From positions 30,987,710 to 31,051,709 of the forward strand of contig NC_065544.1 in the NCBI RefSeq assembly GCF_932294415.1: a DNA stretch of 64,000 nucleotides, read 5' to 3'. Source of the DNA: Quercus robur. Lineage: Eukaryota; Streptophyta; Magnoliopsida; Fagales; Fagaceae. The position numbers were made by a program, and so were the translations under genes. This document shows positions 48,486 to 63,511 of this stretch, piece by piece. The notes beneath the pieces were generated by a model. That model did no database searches. It had not been told where the DNA came from and saw only the letters and a list, made by a program, of their open reading frames with translations. How positions within the stretch are numbered: the first letter of the stretch is position 1; each line of letters starts with the position of its first letter.

Positions 48486-49392
48486 GGGTAAATTCCAGAA
48501 AACATCCCTGAGGTTTGGATTAATTACAGTTAGGTCCAAGATATTTTGAAAATGAACAATTTGGTCTTTAAAAGACAAAAAAACCCTTACACTGTTATTA
48601 CCATTTTTATTTCCTACGTTACTTTTTTTTTTTTTCTCAATCCTGTCTGTCTCTCTGTTTCCTCTCTTCTTCCTCATACCTCTCATTCCCCCTCTCATCC
48701 TCTCTCGCTCTCTCCAAGCCGATCCACTCTCCTCACTCTCAAGCCTCTGTTTCTCTCGTCCATGCCTCTTTTCTTCATAGTGGAGCATGGGTTTGGTGGC
48801 TGTGAGTTGTGGTTTAGGTGGTTTTTGCGGTGGTGGTGCGTTTTCTAGTGGTTGGTTTTGGTTTGTTGATGATTTTTTTGGTGGGCTCTGATGTGGTTGG
48901 TTTGTGGGTTTTTTTTTTCTTTGGGTCTTGTGGCCGGCGGTGGTGGTGGGATCTGATGTTTGTGTGGCTTGTTTTGGGTTTTGGGGTTTTTTTTTTCTTT
49001 GGGTTTTCTGGCCGGCGGTGGTTTTCAGTGGTGGTGGTGGTGGTTTCCGGTATGGGGTGGATTTGCAGTGGAGGATGCTAAAGGTTTTTTGGATTTGGGT
49101 CTTGATGCTATTTGGCTAGGTTTTATGGCTGGTGGTGGTAGTAGCAGATCTGAGGTTAGAGAGGGAGAGTGGGGTTTTGGCTGTGAGAATCAAAGGAACC
49201 ACCAAGAGGGGAGAGTGGGAGAGCAGGTCTGTGAGGAATAAAGACAAGAAAAGAAAAGTGTAACGGAGGGTTAAGAGGGATAACGGTGTAAGGGTTTTTT
49301 TGTCTTTTAAGGACCAAATTGGTCATTTTTAAAATATCTTGGACCTAACTGTAATTAACGCAAACCTCAGGAGTGTTTTTTGGAATTTACCC
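48486..49392. mobile_element. Mutator-like non-autonomous element, unit 2 copy
   Basis: Counterpart of 26539-27445 with the same GGGTAAATTCC ends and TATAATATA flanks. Confidence 0.85.
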
Positions 49393-49410
49393 TATAATAT
49401 ATTATTATAA

Positions 49411-50884
49411 CTAGCCTCTAAGCACACGCTTATGTGCGTGCTCAGAGGTTCTTTTTTTTTTTTTTTTTTTTATTGGGTAAGGGTTAATTTAAAGTATTCA
49501 TTATAATTTTGGATCAATACATTTTTCAATTACAAAAATACCTAGGGATGTGATGAAAAATTATTTCACCACATATAATACTCATCACACCCCTAGGTTT
49601 TTTTTGTTATTGGAAAATGTAGTGATCCAAAATTATAATGGATACTCTAAATTAAACCCTTACCAAAAAAAAAAAAAAGCTTTTGAGCACGCACATAACC
49701 AATAAATCATTTATCCAATTTAACTTTTGTTAACTATAAATATCAATTGGAATGATATTACCAATATTCTGTCGTAATGCACATTGAAAAACACAATAGT
49801 AAAAGTTTGGGTTGATTTCCAACCAAATACAGTGAGCAAATTAGATATGTAAAACATTATCTTTCAAACACTCAGATTTACTACAAAAATCAAGTGAAAA
49901 TGTAATGACCTAATGGACCAATCGGAAGCAAGAGCAACTAAATTTAGTTTTTTTTCATTAATGTTTAGACAATTTTTCATACCTTTGTATAATGCCATCA
50001 ATGAACAGAAGCAACAACTAAACGCAAAAAGTTGTAACTTTTTAAATTTTCTAAGTTCTAACCACAAAATACAAATATAATCCCAAAGATATTGGCAGTG
50101 AGAATTTTATCTTGTACAGGAACGAAAAAGTAAAAGAAAGAGTGTGTGAGAGAGAAAGAAAGAGATGTGATACTGGTTGCAAACTGCTATCTTCAATCAC
50201 AACCTTTCCACCAAACCAAATGAAATTCATCATTGAAAACCACTGAAAGAGAAGCAAATAAACACCAACTTCATATCAGGGGAGAAAGTGAATAATTAAT
50301 TTTTTTTTTTTTTTTTTGAAAGTTATCAACCTAGATGGAGATGTAAGCCCTATAAGTATATTTGTAAGCGGTTCTTTGTAGAGAAAGAGAAATAGATGTC
50401 CATATAAAACAAAAAAGAAATAGATCAATGTGTGTGGGGCTGGTGACCTTTTTATGGGATAAATCTTCAATTTGCGGAAGTTATCATTGAGTAGTTTTGG
50501 TTAATTTTAAATTTTAAATTTCAATTTGAGAATGGTGAGACAAGTGATGATAACGAGGTGAAAAGGAAAAAAAAAAACATATAAGATAAATGGATTAGTG
50601 GGAGAGAAGAGAGGAAATGTGTGTTATATAACTTGTTTTTCTAATTTTGTTTTAAAGAAAAAAAAAAGGGGCACGGTTGATTAGAATAAATGGGTTAGTG
50701 GGAGTGTTCCTATTTTGTAATAAACATTTTTTCAAATTTATCTAAAATTTAGGAGTTTTTAAATTAGTAATTTTACATGTCTAACCCTATTATTTAAGAT
50801 TTACAAACAGGTAAATTTGAGAGTATTTTGGATGTCGAAATTGAAGAATCCAAACAAGAGAAGCCCCTTAAATAGTAGTATAGA
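49411..50884 (-). mobile_element. Non-autonomous Helitron, minus strand, unit 2 copy
   Basis: Counterpart of 27464-28936. The duplicated 5' end is also present (second start at 50970). Confidence 0.65.
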
Positions 50885-52154
50885 TACTTAAACATAGGTG
50901 TGTAGGGGCATTTTTGAACTAAAAAAGTGAGGAATCCAAACAGGGAAAGCCGCTTAAATGGTAGTATAGATAAACATTTTTCAAAAATATATTATAATAA
51001 ACCTTTATTTATTTTGAAAGGGCATGAAAGTAAATTTATACAAACTACATTATTTATCTTCTCATTTTCTTTTTCAACCAAACAAAAGATTTTTCCATCC
51101 TCCCAACCAAACACAAATGAGTGAAAAATTAAATATTTTCTATCCTCTCAGTTATTTAATAGTCCCACTTTTCCATCATCTCAACCAAACGGACTCTTTA
51201 TATTTAGGTTTTCACCCCAACCAAATACACTTAAATGACTTCTTGTGTTTTTTACAGAGACCTTGTTTAGGTAAAAGAGATATGGTAATATTATCATTTA
51301 TGAGTTGTTATTTTTTAAACATCATTTTAGGGAACTTGCTAGTGGATTAATGAAAAGTACCCTAAAAACTTTAGAGAAGATCTTAATTTGATAATTGAGT
51401 TAGAAGGATCTTGGCCAAATGGATCTATTTATAGGTTCATAGATAGTTAATGGAAAGTTTGATCCATTTATACACAACTATTATGCCCATTATCTTCATA
51501 AAAAAAAAAAAAAATTATGCCCATTACACAGAGAGAAAATCACAATTGATTTACTAACCAACTATAAGCCATAGATGAAAATAACAATAAGAATTTCACA
51601 ACTCATTTATTAATTAGTCTTAAAAGATGCACCAACACTGAATAACTGCTTCTTATTTCCCTTCTCTAATTTTAATTTAGATATATCCTAATCTGTCAGA
51701 AAAGTTTTTGGCTAAACTCCAACCGGATGCGTTTAAGAACTAGCTAGTCTTGTTAACTGCACACGTTGGATAGAATGAAGCAACAAATCACCGATGCGCA
51801 CGCAACGCAAATAAGAAAACCACAATGAATGTAATAATGGTTTTAATGCTAAAGGTCTTCTTCTATACTAATTTTAAAAGAATAAAAATTCCGGTACAAT
51901 CAAACTTTCCCCAAGTTGACATTTCAAATTTTCAATCATATTAATATTAGGAGTATATATTTTCAAGTAACTACGGTAGCAGCCTGAACCAGACACGGTA
52001 CCAACCTGTTCAGTTGCTACCTAGGAGTAGGACTCACTCTTGACTCTCCTCCAGGCTCTAACTAATCAATAATCAATAAATAAACCCACTTACCACTTAC
52101 CACTACTAGTCTTAGAGGAGGAGCAGAGAAATACTGGTTAAGAAGATTTTGATC

Positions 52155-55100
52155 ATGGGTGGCTCTATTCCTGCTCACAAGTCTGAGTTAGCTCTGACCC
52201 AAAGTCCACATCTGGTCCGAGCCACAGCGAGCGGGCCTAAAAAGAAGGGAACAGTTCGAGCCTGGTTGGTGCTGAACACAACAGGCCAGGCCCAGGTGTT
52301 AGAGGCCGGAAAGTCTGAGATCATGAGCCGCACGGGCTTGCCAGGCAGGGACCTTCGGAGCCTGGACCCAGTCCTGTCATACGCATCAAGCATTTTGGGG
52401 CGTGAGAGGGCCATAGTGATCAATCTTGAGAATATTAAAGCCATTGTTACGCACAACGAGGTTCTTTTGCTGAACTCAAGGGACCCATCTGTCACACCCT
52501 TTATTGAAGAGCTTCAGAAACGGCTTCACTTTCATTACCATTCCTGTCATACCCAGGTTTGAACTTTACTCGTTAGAAGCAATGTTTGAAACAAAACCCA
52601 TGCAATATCACATTGGGAAAAGATAGGGTCTTAAGTGTTTGGAAAATTTTCTTATGTTTTGGGCGTATAAAGCGACCAGGGGGGCCTCCATATGTCCGGC
52701 ACACAAGATGAAAACCCCTATTGCTCGCTTTAGTGCACTAGACCTGATGCCATCGAGTCCAGTGTGCCGGAGGCATTGGACCCAAGTCAATTTGTATCAC
52801 ATAAAAATGTAACTTTTTTTTTTATATATAATTAATTTTGTCACATATCATCTAGTTACTTATGATAATGTTAGGTAAAAGTTTAACATTACCACCGCAC
52901 CTATAGGCCAGTTGGCATCTCTCTACGCACGGAGTGTTTGGGTTTCGGGGAGAAGGTAGGATAACATATTAGTAATTAGTAATACTAATAAATAGAATTT
53001 CTAACTACCCAAAAAAAAAAATTTTAACATTATTTGAAATGTTTTTGTTGTGTTATTTATATGTAAAATATATTGTGATGTTCGGCAGTTGTGCACGTCA
53101 TGTATGTGAAATTTAGAATAGATGAAGTCGGTGGTCCTTTTCAGATTCCTACTCCGTTGACAAAGCTATCAAAATGATATAAATTTGCAACACATACTAT
53201 TATTATTATTATTATTTTTTTTTTTTTATGGATTGGGTTCATAAAAAAAATATATGCTTACAGATGATTGATATTTTCATGTAATTTATTATATGTCAAT
53301 TACTATCTGGAACCTCAGCAAGTATGAAAAAAAATTTATAAAATTTGTTGTCTCATTTTAGTTATTTTTCGTGAAGTTCTAATTTACAAGGTTACTACAC
53401 AAACAACAAAAGCTGGCTGGATGTGGTAATGTGTAGCCTTTGAAGTCTGTGTGTGTGTGTTTGCAGGCATCCCTGATGATTGTATAAGACAGTGACTATT
53501 AAGTTTATATACTAATACAAAAGCCCACAAACTTTGGCAACAACAAAGGGTGTAAAAAAAGGTTTGAGCCTCAATAAAGTTATAATTTGAATAGTAGTAG
53601 ACCAGTAGTAATTGTTTTCTCTAGTAAATGTATGATGGAGAGTGAAGTTATGATTTTTTTTTTTTTTTAAATGGTTAATGCTGCAGAATTGAACTCTTCA
53701 CTCTTAAGGGTGAACTCATTTTGATTCGAAATGTGTTACTGGAGAACTTTCCTTTCAACCATGTGAATGCAGCTGTGTCAAGTATTAACCTCTGTTTGCC
53801 ATTCAACCGCAATCATATAAAATATTAATTTAATTATTTTTTATAAAAATTCTCTGCTGGGATTTTTTTCCCCAAAATCCTGAGGTTGGTCTTGGAATTG
53901 GGATTTCTACATGTTTCATTCTGCTTATAATTAGTAATGCAATGGCCAGCGTAGTTGTTTCAAGATTAGTGTTCTATGGTGATGATCCTCTTGCCTTTGG
54001 AAGGCCTTCAATTTTCAAATTATTATTCAACTTGATTACTGAGCTAATAAATGTTTAAGAAACTTGAAGAGTAGACCTTAATTTCCTTTTCTTTTGCTGA
54101 TTTATTATTTTCTTCCTTTTTATGAGTGAGTTTAGCCCTAAGGAAAAGACTCAGTATCTTATGTATCAGCTATATGAAACATCTTTATCACATTATATGA
54201 GTACCTAAGTGGGACCAACATAATGTGAGAGAGATGCTGCATATAACTAATACATAAGATACTTTTTTCAAGAAAGGGGAAGGATTAATTTGTTAATTAT
54301 TTACGTGTTTTCTGTTTGTTATTTTGTTGCTTTTATAGGAGGCCGATGATGAAGTTTCTAACAAGAATAATGTACATGAATTGGAAGATTTGAAATCAAG
54401 GATTGGTAGTTCTCAAAGGTTCTCCAAAAGATTTTCAAAGTTCATGGATCAAGATGAGTCAATTAAGATGGAGGATGAAGTTGAGAGTAAAGATGGATCA
54501 GAGGTTCTTCCATTTGAGTTTGTTGCATTGGAAGCATGCCTTGAGGCTACTTGTAGTCGCTTAGATAGTGAAGTAAATGTCCTTTCCTCCAGTTCTATAG
54601 TTTTTTTTTTTTTTTTTTTTTTTAATTATTACGGGCCTTCTGTTATAAATGTTATTTAATTTATTTTACAAGGGATCACAATTTATATTCTTGTGGTATG
54701 CTCTAATTACATTTATCTTCTGACTAATAAATTTCTTTGCCTTACAATAAAATTATTAACATTTATGTCCATGTTGCAGCTACTAGCACACAATAAATCA
54801 ACAATATGAAGACACTTAACTATTTGTTTTTTTTCTCAAAAAAAAAAAAAAAAAGAAAGTTTTAAACTGTTAATCTCACTTTCTTTTTCTTCATAATTTT
54901 ATTTACTGTTCATTTATCCTTTTGTTATTTGTCTCCAAACCAGGCCAGGACATTGGAGAAAGAGGCTCATCCAGCCTTAGATAAACTGACTTCAAGTATT
55001 AGTACGCTCAACTTGGAACGTGTTCGTCAAATCAAAAGCCGCTTGGTTGCAATAACTGGACGTGTTCAAAAGGTTACTTTATTTTCAGATTATGAACCAA

Positions 55101-56692
55101 TACAGATGTTCTATTTTTATATCATGTCATTGATTGTGACCATGATACATTGTGGTTGTCGGTTTAAACTTCAAATCACCCCAAACAATTGAACCACAAT
55201 GTCGTGTTCTTCATTTGTAAATTTCTATTGATTGTAGTTATTCTCATCATCAGGTAAGGGATGAATTAGAACACTTACTAAATGATGATGGAGATATGGC
55301 TGAGATGTATCTAACTGAAAAGTTTCAACAAAGCCTAGAAAATTCTTCTACTTCCTCTATAAATGAGAGCGATGACACGGATGATGAAGAATTTCAATCA
55401 GCCATTGATGATAGGCATGTGATAATATTACTCACTTTTATGATATGAACACTGATTTTTAGCTGTTTGGTATTACTAGCTGTCTTCTATGACACTTAGA
55501 ATTCTCATTGTGTATTACCAGGGTGGCAGCTGAAATCTCATCTGAAGTTAGTGAGTCTGCTAACGATACTCACAGTGCTATGGTCAAGAACTTTGATGTT
55601 AAGGAGCTTGAAATGCTCTTGGAGCCGTACTTCGTGCAAATTGATGGTACATTAAACACAGTATCCACGGTATGAACCCCATTTTACAGCTAAATTTTCT
55701 TTTTGGCTTTCATTTTCTTTAGGCTCTCTTTTTTTCATACTTAGTAATGCTGATATATTTCCACCATCCCACTCAAAAAAAAAAAAAAAAAAAGATTCTA
55801 ATGCTTGTGGTTTAATTTTTATGGTTGACCATTAGCATTCAAACTGCCCAGCAGAAATTTCAGGACTAGAATGCATTGATAGTGCAGAAATTCGCAGAAA
55901 TTCACCCATACAGATTCTTGACTTTCATCCTAAAAGTATCAATATATATATACTGCCTCCTAGACAAGGAAGAGAAGTTACTAAATCATGTGATCCTTAT
56001 ATTTAGTGGGTCGCTTCCTTTTAATATGTTGTTTTTTGCTCGTCTCACTTGAGCTTTTACAAAGAATGAACTACTCATGTGGTTTATGAGCTTTAAAATT
56101 TCTGTTATTTGATAGAAGATGGAACATTTAACTTTGAAAATAATTTGGTTTCAACACAACCTTCTATATTCATTAAAAAGTTATTCAATGTAATGTATGC
56201 ATTGCACAGATTCCACTTAAATTTTCATATATTTATTTTCTTAAATACTTAATAAGTTTAACTTATAAATGTGTTGGAACTTTAATTTTCAATCTGTGTT
56301 ATGGTTTCCTTTTGTTTCAAGCATCCTATTTATTGACTTTTCCATTGTTAGTACTTAGTAATAAGTATATCAGTCTTTTCTGATGGTTGGTCTCTTGAAA
56401 GCTGAGGGAGTATGTAGACGACACAGAGGACTACCTCAACATAATGCTTGATGACAAACAGAACCATCTCCTGCAAATGGGGGTTCTATTATCAACAGCA
56501 ACCGTTGTGGTGAATTCCTTTATTGTTGTGGCTGGAATTTTAGGTATGAACATCAGATTCAATCTATTCAATGACGTACCACCTGGGAATACAAGATTTC
56601 TATGGACTTGTGGAGGCGGCACGTTTTCTTGCATAGTCTTGTATATCTTTGCTATTGCCTGGTATAAACAAAAGCGATTGCTAGAAAGATGA
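52155..56692 (+). CDS. MRS2: MRS2/CorA-type Mg2+ transporter B2
   Basis: Six exons: 52155..52556, 54339..54572, 54944..55072, 55254..55414, 55522..55669 and 56402..56692, giving 454 residues. Every exon reads the same as in B1, so the predicted protein is identical, with GMN retained (56543-56551) and the same GC donor in intron 4. Introns differ only by homopolymer lengths and very few bases. The DNA just upstream (before about 52.02 kb) carries more differences from B1 than the gene does, so the two copies may have different promoters but one protein. Role and location are as for B1. Confidence 0.93.
52892..53021 (+). mobile_element. tRNA-derived SINE in B2 intron 1
   Basis: Same insertion as at 30962-31091, with the TTTAACATTA target duplication. 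Confidence 0.7.
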
Positions 56693-57269
56693 AGGGAGAG
56701 AGACCATTAATTCGAAACTTTTGTTGTGTCATAAAGTTGGGAGTTGTATGGACCCATAAAACTTTTATATGTAATGTATACCTCTTATTATGTTTTGGTT
56801 ATTATCATGGACATGCTTTGTTAATCTGTTACAATTTCAAATACTTTCAGTTTACTGGTTAATAACATTCACGCAGTGTTTGCAGGTATTTGATTTTAAA
56901 TTTTATTTTCAGGCTAAAGTGAGAATGTTTAGACAATTATGTGATCAAATCAAATGCTTTATTCTCCTGAGCAGTGATGTTCGAAGTTAACAGACTATTT
57001 TCTCAGGTTCGTTGCAAATCTCAATCCAATCTAAATCTGTGGCATATTTGATGGATCATATGTTAATGAAATACTAACGCCCTCAACCTCCCTTATCATG
57101 CAAATTTGTGGTTTATCAGTTAATCAAAAATCATCTCCATTTCCCATGAAAAAAATAAAATAAAATCATCTCCATGCTTCCTGGCGGAACTATCACATCA
57201 TCTATTCATTTTATTATATTTTTGGATATGTTTGGCAAAGGCCACTCATGGGAAATATTAAAAAAAAAA

Positions 57270-57310
<41 letters not shown>

Positions 57311-57529
57311 CTACACAAGTTAGCAACTAGTATATTATATGAGTGAAGTTAAAGCATACCCTTATGTGGTGCATATGTCATGTCTAGAACTTACACCATT
57401 TAATTTGCCACGAATTCTTACATCCATTTTAAATTATTTAACCATTTGCATCCATGTGGAAAAACATTTTGTGCACCTGCCAACTTTATTTACTACCTAA
57501 TTATCATCTTTTTTTTCTTTTTTTCTTTT

Positions 57530-57568
<39 letters not shown>

Positions 57569-58881
57569 TAGAAACAAAATACATACACAAATAGAGGAGA
57601 AGAGCTGAGATTTTAACACAAACTCCACTCAAAAGTTCTGGTAGTAATTTTGTTCTATCTATCATTAGAGATTACATGTTTGGGTTGAAACTATACCATC
57701 AGATATTTCAAATGTACTCCATATTGATGTTTCCTCTTGAAATAAAACTATATATATATATAGGTTAACAGGACACAGGATAGAAGCATGCTACAAGCCT
57801 ACAACTACATAATTATAATGCTAAAGACAACATAGTGGATGGTAGTAGTTAGCAAATGATAAATCATAATGTGTGGTTTGGAATGGAGAAGGCACTGGCG
57901 ACTCTACGCCTCTACCTGTATGTGAGGGTGGTCCTCACATACAGGTACTAGGACCACCCTCACTTGTCAAAAAAAAAAAAATTATATAAATAATTATTTT
58001 ATATTAATATATTATGTGACCACCTTGACTTGAAAAAATTGTATATATATATACTTTTAAAAAAAATATTATTTACTAAATTAACTTATTTTGACTACTC
58101 TAATAAAAAATTTGAACACTTTTACTTGAGACTCATAAGAATTAGAGTTCAATAAATATAAGAGTAATGCTACATCCACAACATTTTCACAATAATTTCA
58201 CAATAAATCTTATGTGGTAAGCTATTATTAATTTTAATTTGGGTTCAATATTGACATGTTTTACCCACCAATAGCAGGCTAACAACTTATTGTATAAGAT
58301 TTGTTATGAAATTGTTGTAATCACTTTGTTATTCTCATATCAGCATTTTCAATTTACACTTTATCTTTTATTAGTTTTTTTTTTCTTCTTATTTTCTTTG
58401 TTAGTACAAAAAAATTATAATATTTCATGTATTTGCATTTTTTTTGTGACATTGATATATTCAAATTGTCTATTTATTAAATTTTGTATAATTTAAGTTT
58501 CTTAGTGACCATCCTAAAAAAATTTTCTAGAACCGCCACTGAGAGAAGGTATCTCCTGCGCCAGTCTTACGTGGGACTCACATGTGAGTCTCACATGAGG
58601 AGGACGCATATGGAAATTTCACTTTGGAATGACCTCAACATAGATCATGCAAATACAATAACACAATATCTCATTAGCCTTAATTTACTAATACAAACAA
58701 TAATATTATGTCCTTAGTACGTTTTTGGTGGACAGGGATGATGACATATTCATATGTTAATGGTACCACTTGAAAATATTTTTCATTGTGGATATAACAT
58801 ATTAGTATCACTTGAAAATTTATGATCATTCATCAAGAGTTTTTTAGTGTTTTTAATAAACATATTCTGGCCTCCCTTAGA
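56693..58881. other. Region downstream of B2, no gene seen
   Basis: Near-identical to 34762-36945: 3' UTR, (TA)n near 57272-57308, a T run near 57532-57567, hairpin cluster and AT-rich filler. Confidence 0.55.
57914..57961. repeat. Overlapping perfect hairpins, unit 2 copy
   Basis: Same 14-bp and 12-bp inverted repeats as at 35978-36025. Confidence 0.85.
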
Positions 58882-59067
58882 AGAAGGGAATGGAATGGAA
58901 TGAAAAGAATAATTCTAGAATATTCTTTCCTTCTCTTGTTTGGGAGTTTTAATGGAGGGAATAGAAAGTCCATTCTATTAAAACTCTTAAACAAGGGAAT
59001 GAAATAATATTCTGAAATTATTCTTTTCATTCATTTCCATTTCATTCCATTCCCTTCTCCCAAACGA
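58882..59067. mobile_element. Hybrid MITE-like element at the unit 2/3 junction
   Basis: Same recombinant element as at 36946-37131; the homology with unit 1 starts at 58974. Confidence 0.6.
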
Positions 59068-59462
59068 GGACTAAACAATTATGTAACTTGTGTGAAGAAG
59101 CTAATAACAATATATAAAGATAGATCAAGAATATTGTAACTCAATTGGTTGACATTTTTTAGTATTTTTAACCAAGGTGTCAAGTGTTCAATTCATCTCT
59201 CTCTAACCTTTTTCCTTAAAAAAATAAATAAATAAATAAATAAATTTTTTTAAAAAAAAATCTCTAACTTTAAATTATAAAATATAATAATAATATAAGA
59301 CAGAGAACAAACCACCAAGTCATTGAATACGATGATATGAACCAAATCCTTGTCAATATTAAGTTGACATCTGCATCAGTGCACATGTAAAATACAATAC
59401 AATAAAGCAACAAATCACTGATCGATTAATGACAATGGCTGACACAACATTTACATCTATCG

Positions 59463-59507
<45 letters not shown>

Positions 59508-59695
59508 TCAAGGTTTTTCTCTATACTAATTAATATAGTCCTAAAAGCTCAAAATCAGATATTACCTATGCCAAGTTGCCAACAAGATTGCCTATACAAA
59601 AGCATAATATATATGTGCACCTCAGATAGCAACCAGAATAGGTGCCATCTTGTTCAGTTTCAACCTGGGACTTCATTTCCTCGTATTGCACTATC

Positions 59696-59703
59696 TATAA
59701 AAG
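59696..59703 (+). promoter_or_regulatory. TATA box, MRS2-A3
   Basis: TATAAAAG, 86 bases or so before the A3 start codon, conserved with A1 and A2. Confidence 0.5.
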
Positions 59704-59788
59704 TTATTAAAATAGTAGCATTGGTTTGGATATTACTTAGATTATAGCCATTGAAGAGGTACAGAGTGATGCAAAGGAATACAGAGAG

Positions 59789-62036
59789 ATGATCTCTGGT
59801 GGTGATTATTATCCTTCTCCTCATAAATCCAAGTCCCACATCGGCCAAACTAATGATTTCAGACCAAATCAAGTCCGGCCACTACCAACTGGGCCTCGTA
59901 GGAAGAGTACAGGAATTCAGGCCTGGATGCTGATGAACAAAAAGGGCGAGGCCCAAGTTGTTGAGGCCGGGAAGTATGCGATCATGCGGCGAACGGGCCT
60001 TCTGGCCCGAGACCTTCGAGTCCTCGACCCACTTCTCTCATACCCATCAACCATTATGGGCCGTGAAACAGCCATTGTGATCAATTTGGAGCATATAAAG
60101 GCAATAATTACAGGACTCGAGGTTCTCTTATTGAATTCTAGGGACCCAACTGTGATGCCATTCATTGAGGAGCTCCAAAACCGGATTCAACGTTTTCACC
60201 ATGCTACCATAGCTCAGGTTTCAACTGAGATTTAATTTTTAGGTTTTTTTTTTTTTTTTTAATATTTTATAATATATTTGATGGTAAATGAGAAAGAATG
60301 ATACATGTCACTTTAAATCCATTCATGATTTTTTTAAAAAAATTAAAAAATTCCATTTATAATGGCCAATTTGTATTCAAGATACTTACCTAGACATCCT
60401 AGGCTCAATTCCCACTAGGAGTTCTTTTGGATTACTTAATACAAAGTTCTAGCAGGTAGAATCTTGTATCTATGGGTTACTCCCCAAGAGTTGATCCAAG
60501 GGATCTTGCCATGGTGAGATCAACAACATCAAAATTTTGTATTCTTGATATTATAAAATGGATAAACTTTAACTACAAAATTGGTTGTAACTTTATGCTA
60601 CAATCTTATTAAATATCTTCTTATTAGAAGTGAATTTTAACAAATCCACCATTGGATTACATCTTCTTCTTATATCCTCCATGCTTGTAAAATTTCTAGA
60701 AAATTAAAAATTAATAGCTATGTCATCATTAAATTGTTTAAATTGTAAGTTTTTTGTAATTTAAAATTATACATAAAATATAAGCCTCTAGATCATATAG
60801 TAACTAATATCCGATTGATACAAATTTTAACATGTGTATTAAGAGCGTAAAAAACATGCAATTTAACAGTTAAATTTTTAAAATATGTAGTAATATTTAT
60901 TTTATTAAATAAAATTGTAATCAAGGTTACAATAAATTTTGTATCTAAACTATGTCCTTATAAAATTATTATGACTATACTATTTAAGGTAAGAGCCTTG
61001 AAGGTTAAAATTTGTACACATGAGTTCACATGTATAAATTTTTTTTTTTTTTCTTTCAATTCAACCATATGGTTAGAATGATTCCATTTTTTTTTTTAAT
61101 TTTTGGCCTATAATATATATATATATATATATATTTTCCTTTTCAATTTTTAAGGTTAATCTTGGGGCAAGATTATTACCCTTAATTTGATTCTGATTTT
61201 AATTTGTAATGTAATGTTTAGAGTAGTGGTTGCATTTTTTTTTCTTGGGCAGTCTTCTTATAAAAGCCTAAGTTCAAATTATTATCCAAATTACTTACCA
61301 TGCTAATAAACCTTTAAGCAATTGGAATAGAAGACATTAATTTTCTTCCTTTTTTTTGTTTATTTCTTATTGTATTTATTTTAAATAAGAGAATTTGGTC
61401 CTAAGATGAGAGATTTTTGTATCTTATTGTGTTACTATTATAGAAGGGCGATGTTGATGGTTTGAATTTCTCCAAAGAATTTTCGAAGTTTGAAGATCAA
61501 GACGAGTCTCCTAAGGTGGAGGGAAAAACTGATGTAAAGAATCAAGATGGATCAAAGGTTCTTCCATTTGAGTTTGTTGCATTGGAGGCATGCCTTGAGA
61601 CTGTTTGCAACTGCTTAGAGAGCGAAGTAAATTTTACTTCTTTTTTCCAGTTTGATATATAGTCTTTTCTTAGTCTTTTATGAACTTGAATTTACATATG
61701 TTGTTTTACTGATTTCCTTTATTCTTTATTGTTATATTTTTCCAATTCAGACAATCACTTTGGAGCAAGAGGCTTATCCAACCTTAGATAAGTTGACCTC
61801 AGTGTTAAGTACTCTCAATTTGGAACGTGTCCGCCAAATTAAAAGCCGCTTGATTGAAATGTCTGGACGTGTTCAAAAGGTTGAGAGGATTAAAGGTTCT
61901 GAACCCCAAAAAAAAAAAAAAAAAAAAAACATATTTTTTCCTTACAATATGGTTTAATTCACTGTGATGATAGGACTTCACCATTGTTGATTTATACATT
62001 AGATTACACTAAAGAATTATACTATAATAATGTATT

Positions 62037-62077
<41 letters not shown>

Positions 62078-62533
62078 GTGGTCATACTCATCTGCAGGTA
62101 AAGGATGAGTTAGAACACTTGCTAGATGATGATGAAGATATGGCTCAAATGTATCTTACCGAAAAGTTGGTTTATGGTTCCAATATGAATGAGGGAGATG
62201 ATATGGAATCAAATTTCGATGATAGGCATGTGATAGCACCACTGCCATATTTATCATATGAATTCCAATTTTTTAGTTGTTTTAAACTACCATATATATG
62301 TGACATTTAAAATTTTCATTTATTTTATCAGGATGCCAACTAAAATCTCTTTGGAAACTTGTAGGTTTTCTATTTTATCTGATGATGAAGGCCAAAACCT
62401 TGAGAACCCCCATGGGAACCATGCTAGCAGTACTCAAAGTTACATGAATAAGAACCTTGATGTAAAGGAGCTTGAAATGCTCTTAGAGCCATATTTTGTG
62501 CAAATTGATGGTACACTAAACAAACTATCAACG
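59789..62533 (+). CDS. MRS2-like transporter A3, cut by the window end
   Basis: Five of six exons are visible: 59789..60217, 61444..61626, 61751..61879, 62098..62225 and 62332..62533. All are open, and the 357-residue product matches A2 residue for residue. Exon 6, with the membrane segments and the GMN/SIN position, would fall near 64.75 kb and is outside the window, so its motif cannot be read. Intron 4 has the GC donor (62226). Intron 3 carries a longer T run (62039-62073) than A1 or A2. Confidence 0.9.
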
Positions 62534-63511
62534 GTACGTAGTCTTGTTTTACCTTACCACTTATTGTAGATATGAACATAATTTAAAAAAATAAATAAAT
62601 AAATAAATTCTTATATGAAGAACTTGAAGTACTTATAATAGTCCCCCTAGTTAAAGCCTATGCAGTTTATCAGATTAATTTTAACAACATATTATTAAGG
62701 TGAAATTCCTCTCACCAATTACTTGTTATACTAAAGTATAAAGCTTTTTGCATCCATAGCTTTGTAGTTTATTCCCACTTATTTGAGCATGCAAATCTCA
62801 ACACCTAGTATCATTTTAAAACTTTAATAGAACATGATAAATACCCAATATCTAAAGAAGTCTTTGATGCTTGTGGTTCAATTGTCATAGTCTGACCATT
62901 TTCATTCAAACTACTAAGTGTGTGTTTGGCTTCAAATTAAAAAATAAAAAAATAAAAAAAAATAAAAAAAAACCTCAACTTATTTTACTATTCAACTTAT
63001 TTTTGTTACTATTTATGGATTTCATTATACTTTTTGATACTATTCATAAGTCTTACTATATTATTTCAATTAACTTTTGCTTTTATCTACAATACTTTCA
63101 GCAAAAAAATTTCAATTTCAATAAAATAAGCAGATGTTAAACAAATTCTTAATAAAACTTCCTCCACAAGCATGCGTTTAAAGTTGAACACTCCTGCACA
63201 CTAAACATTCTTCTTGAATAGTTTGACTTTGACCAAACAAGACCATTGACTAGTTAGATATTGACCGTTGACCAGCCGTTACTCGTTCAAGTGTTTCATC
63301 ACGGTGTCTTCCTTTGTCGATATTCCTCAAGTCATTAGTGTACGTACCATCCTTCAGCCACAACATTCCCTCCTTAGTCCATGATGTAGCCATTCTTAGG
63401 CTCTCGTTTATAGTCGTTTTTCAATATTCCTCCATTGCTCGTTCATTGTAACATTATAGGATAATTGTAATAAAACAGTTAAGTATGGTGAGAAGATATA
63501 GCTATCAAAGG

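Larger units (their letters stand above)
37038..58973 (+). repeat. Segmental duplication unit 2 (A2 + spacer + B2)
   Basis: Length 21,936 bp. It lacks the LTR retrotransposon. The left part (A2) is nearly identical to unit 3, the spacer (44.7-52.0 kb) differs from unit 1 by about 1%, and the right part (after about 52.02 kb) is nearly identical to unit 1 after 30.09 kb. This is the pattern of a hybrid unit from unequal crossing-over. Confidence 0.9.
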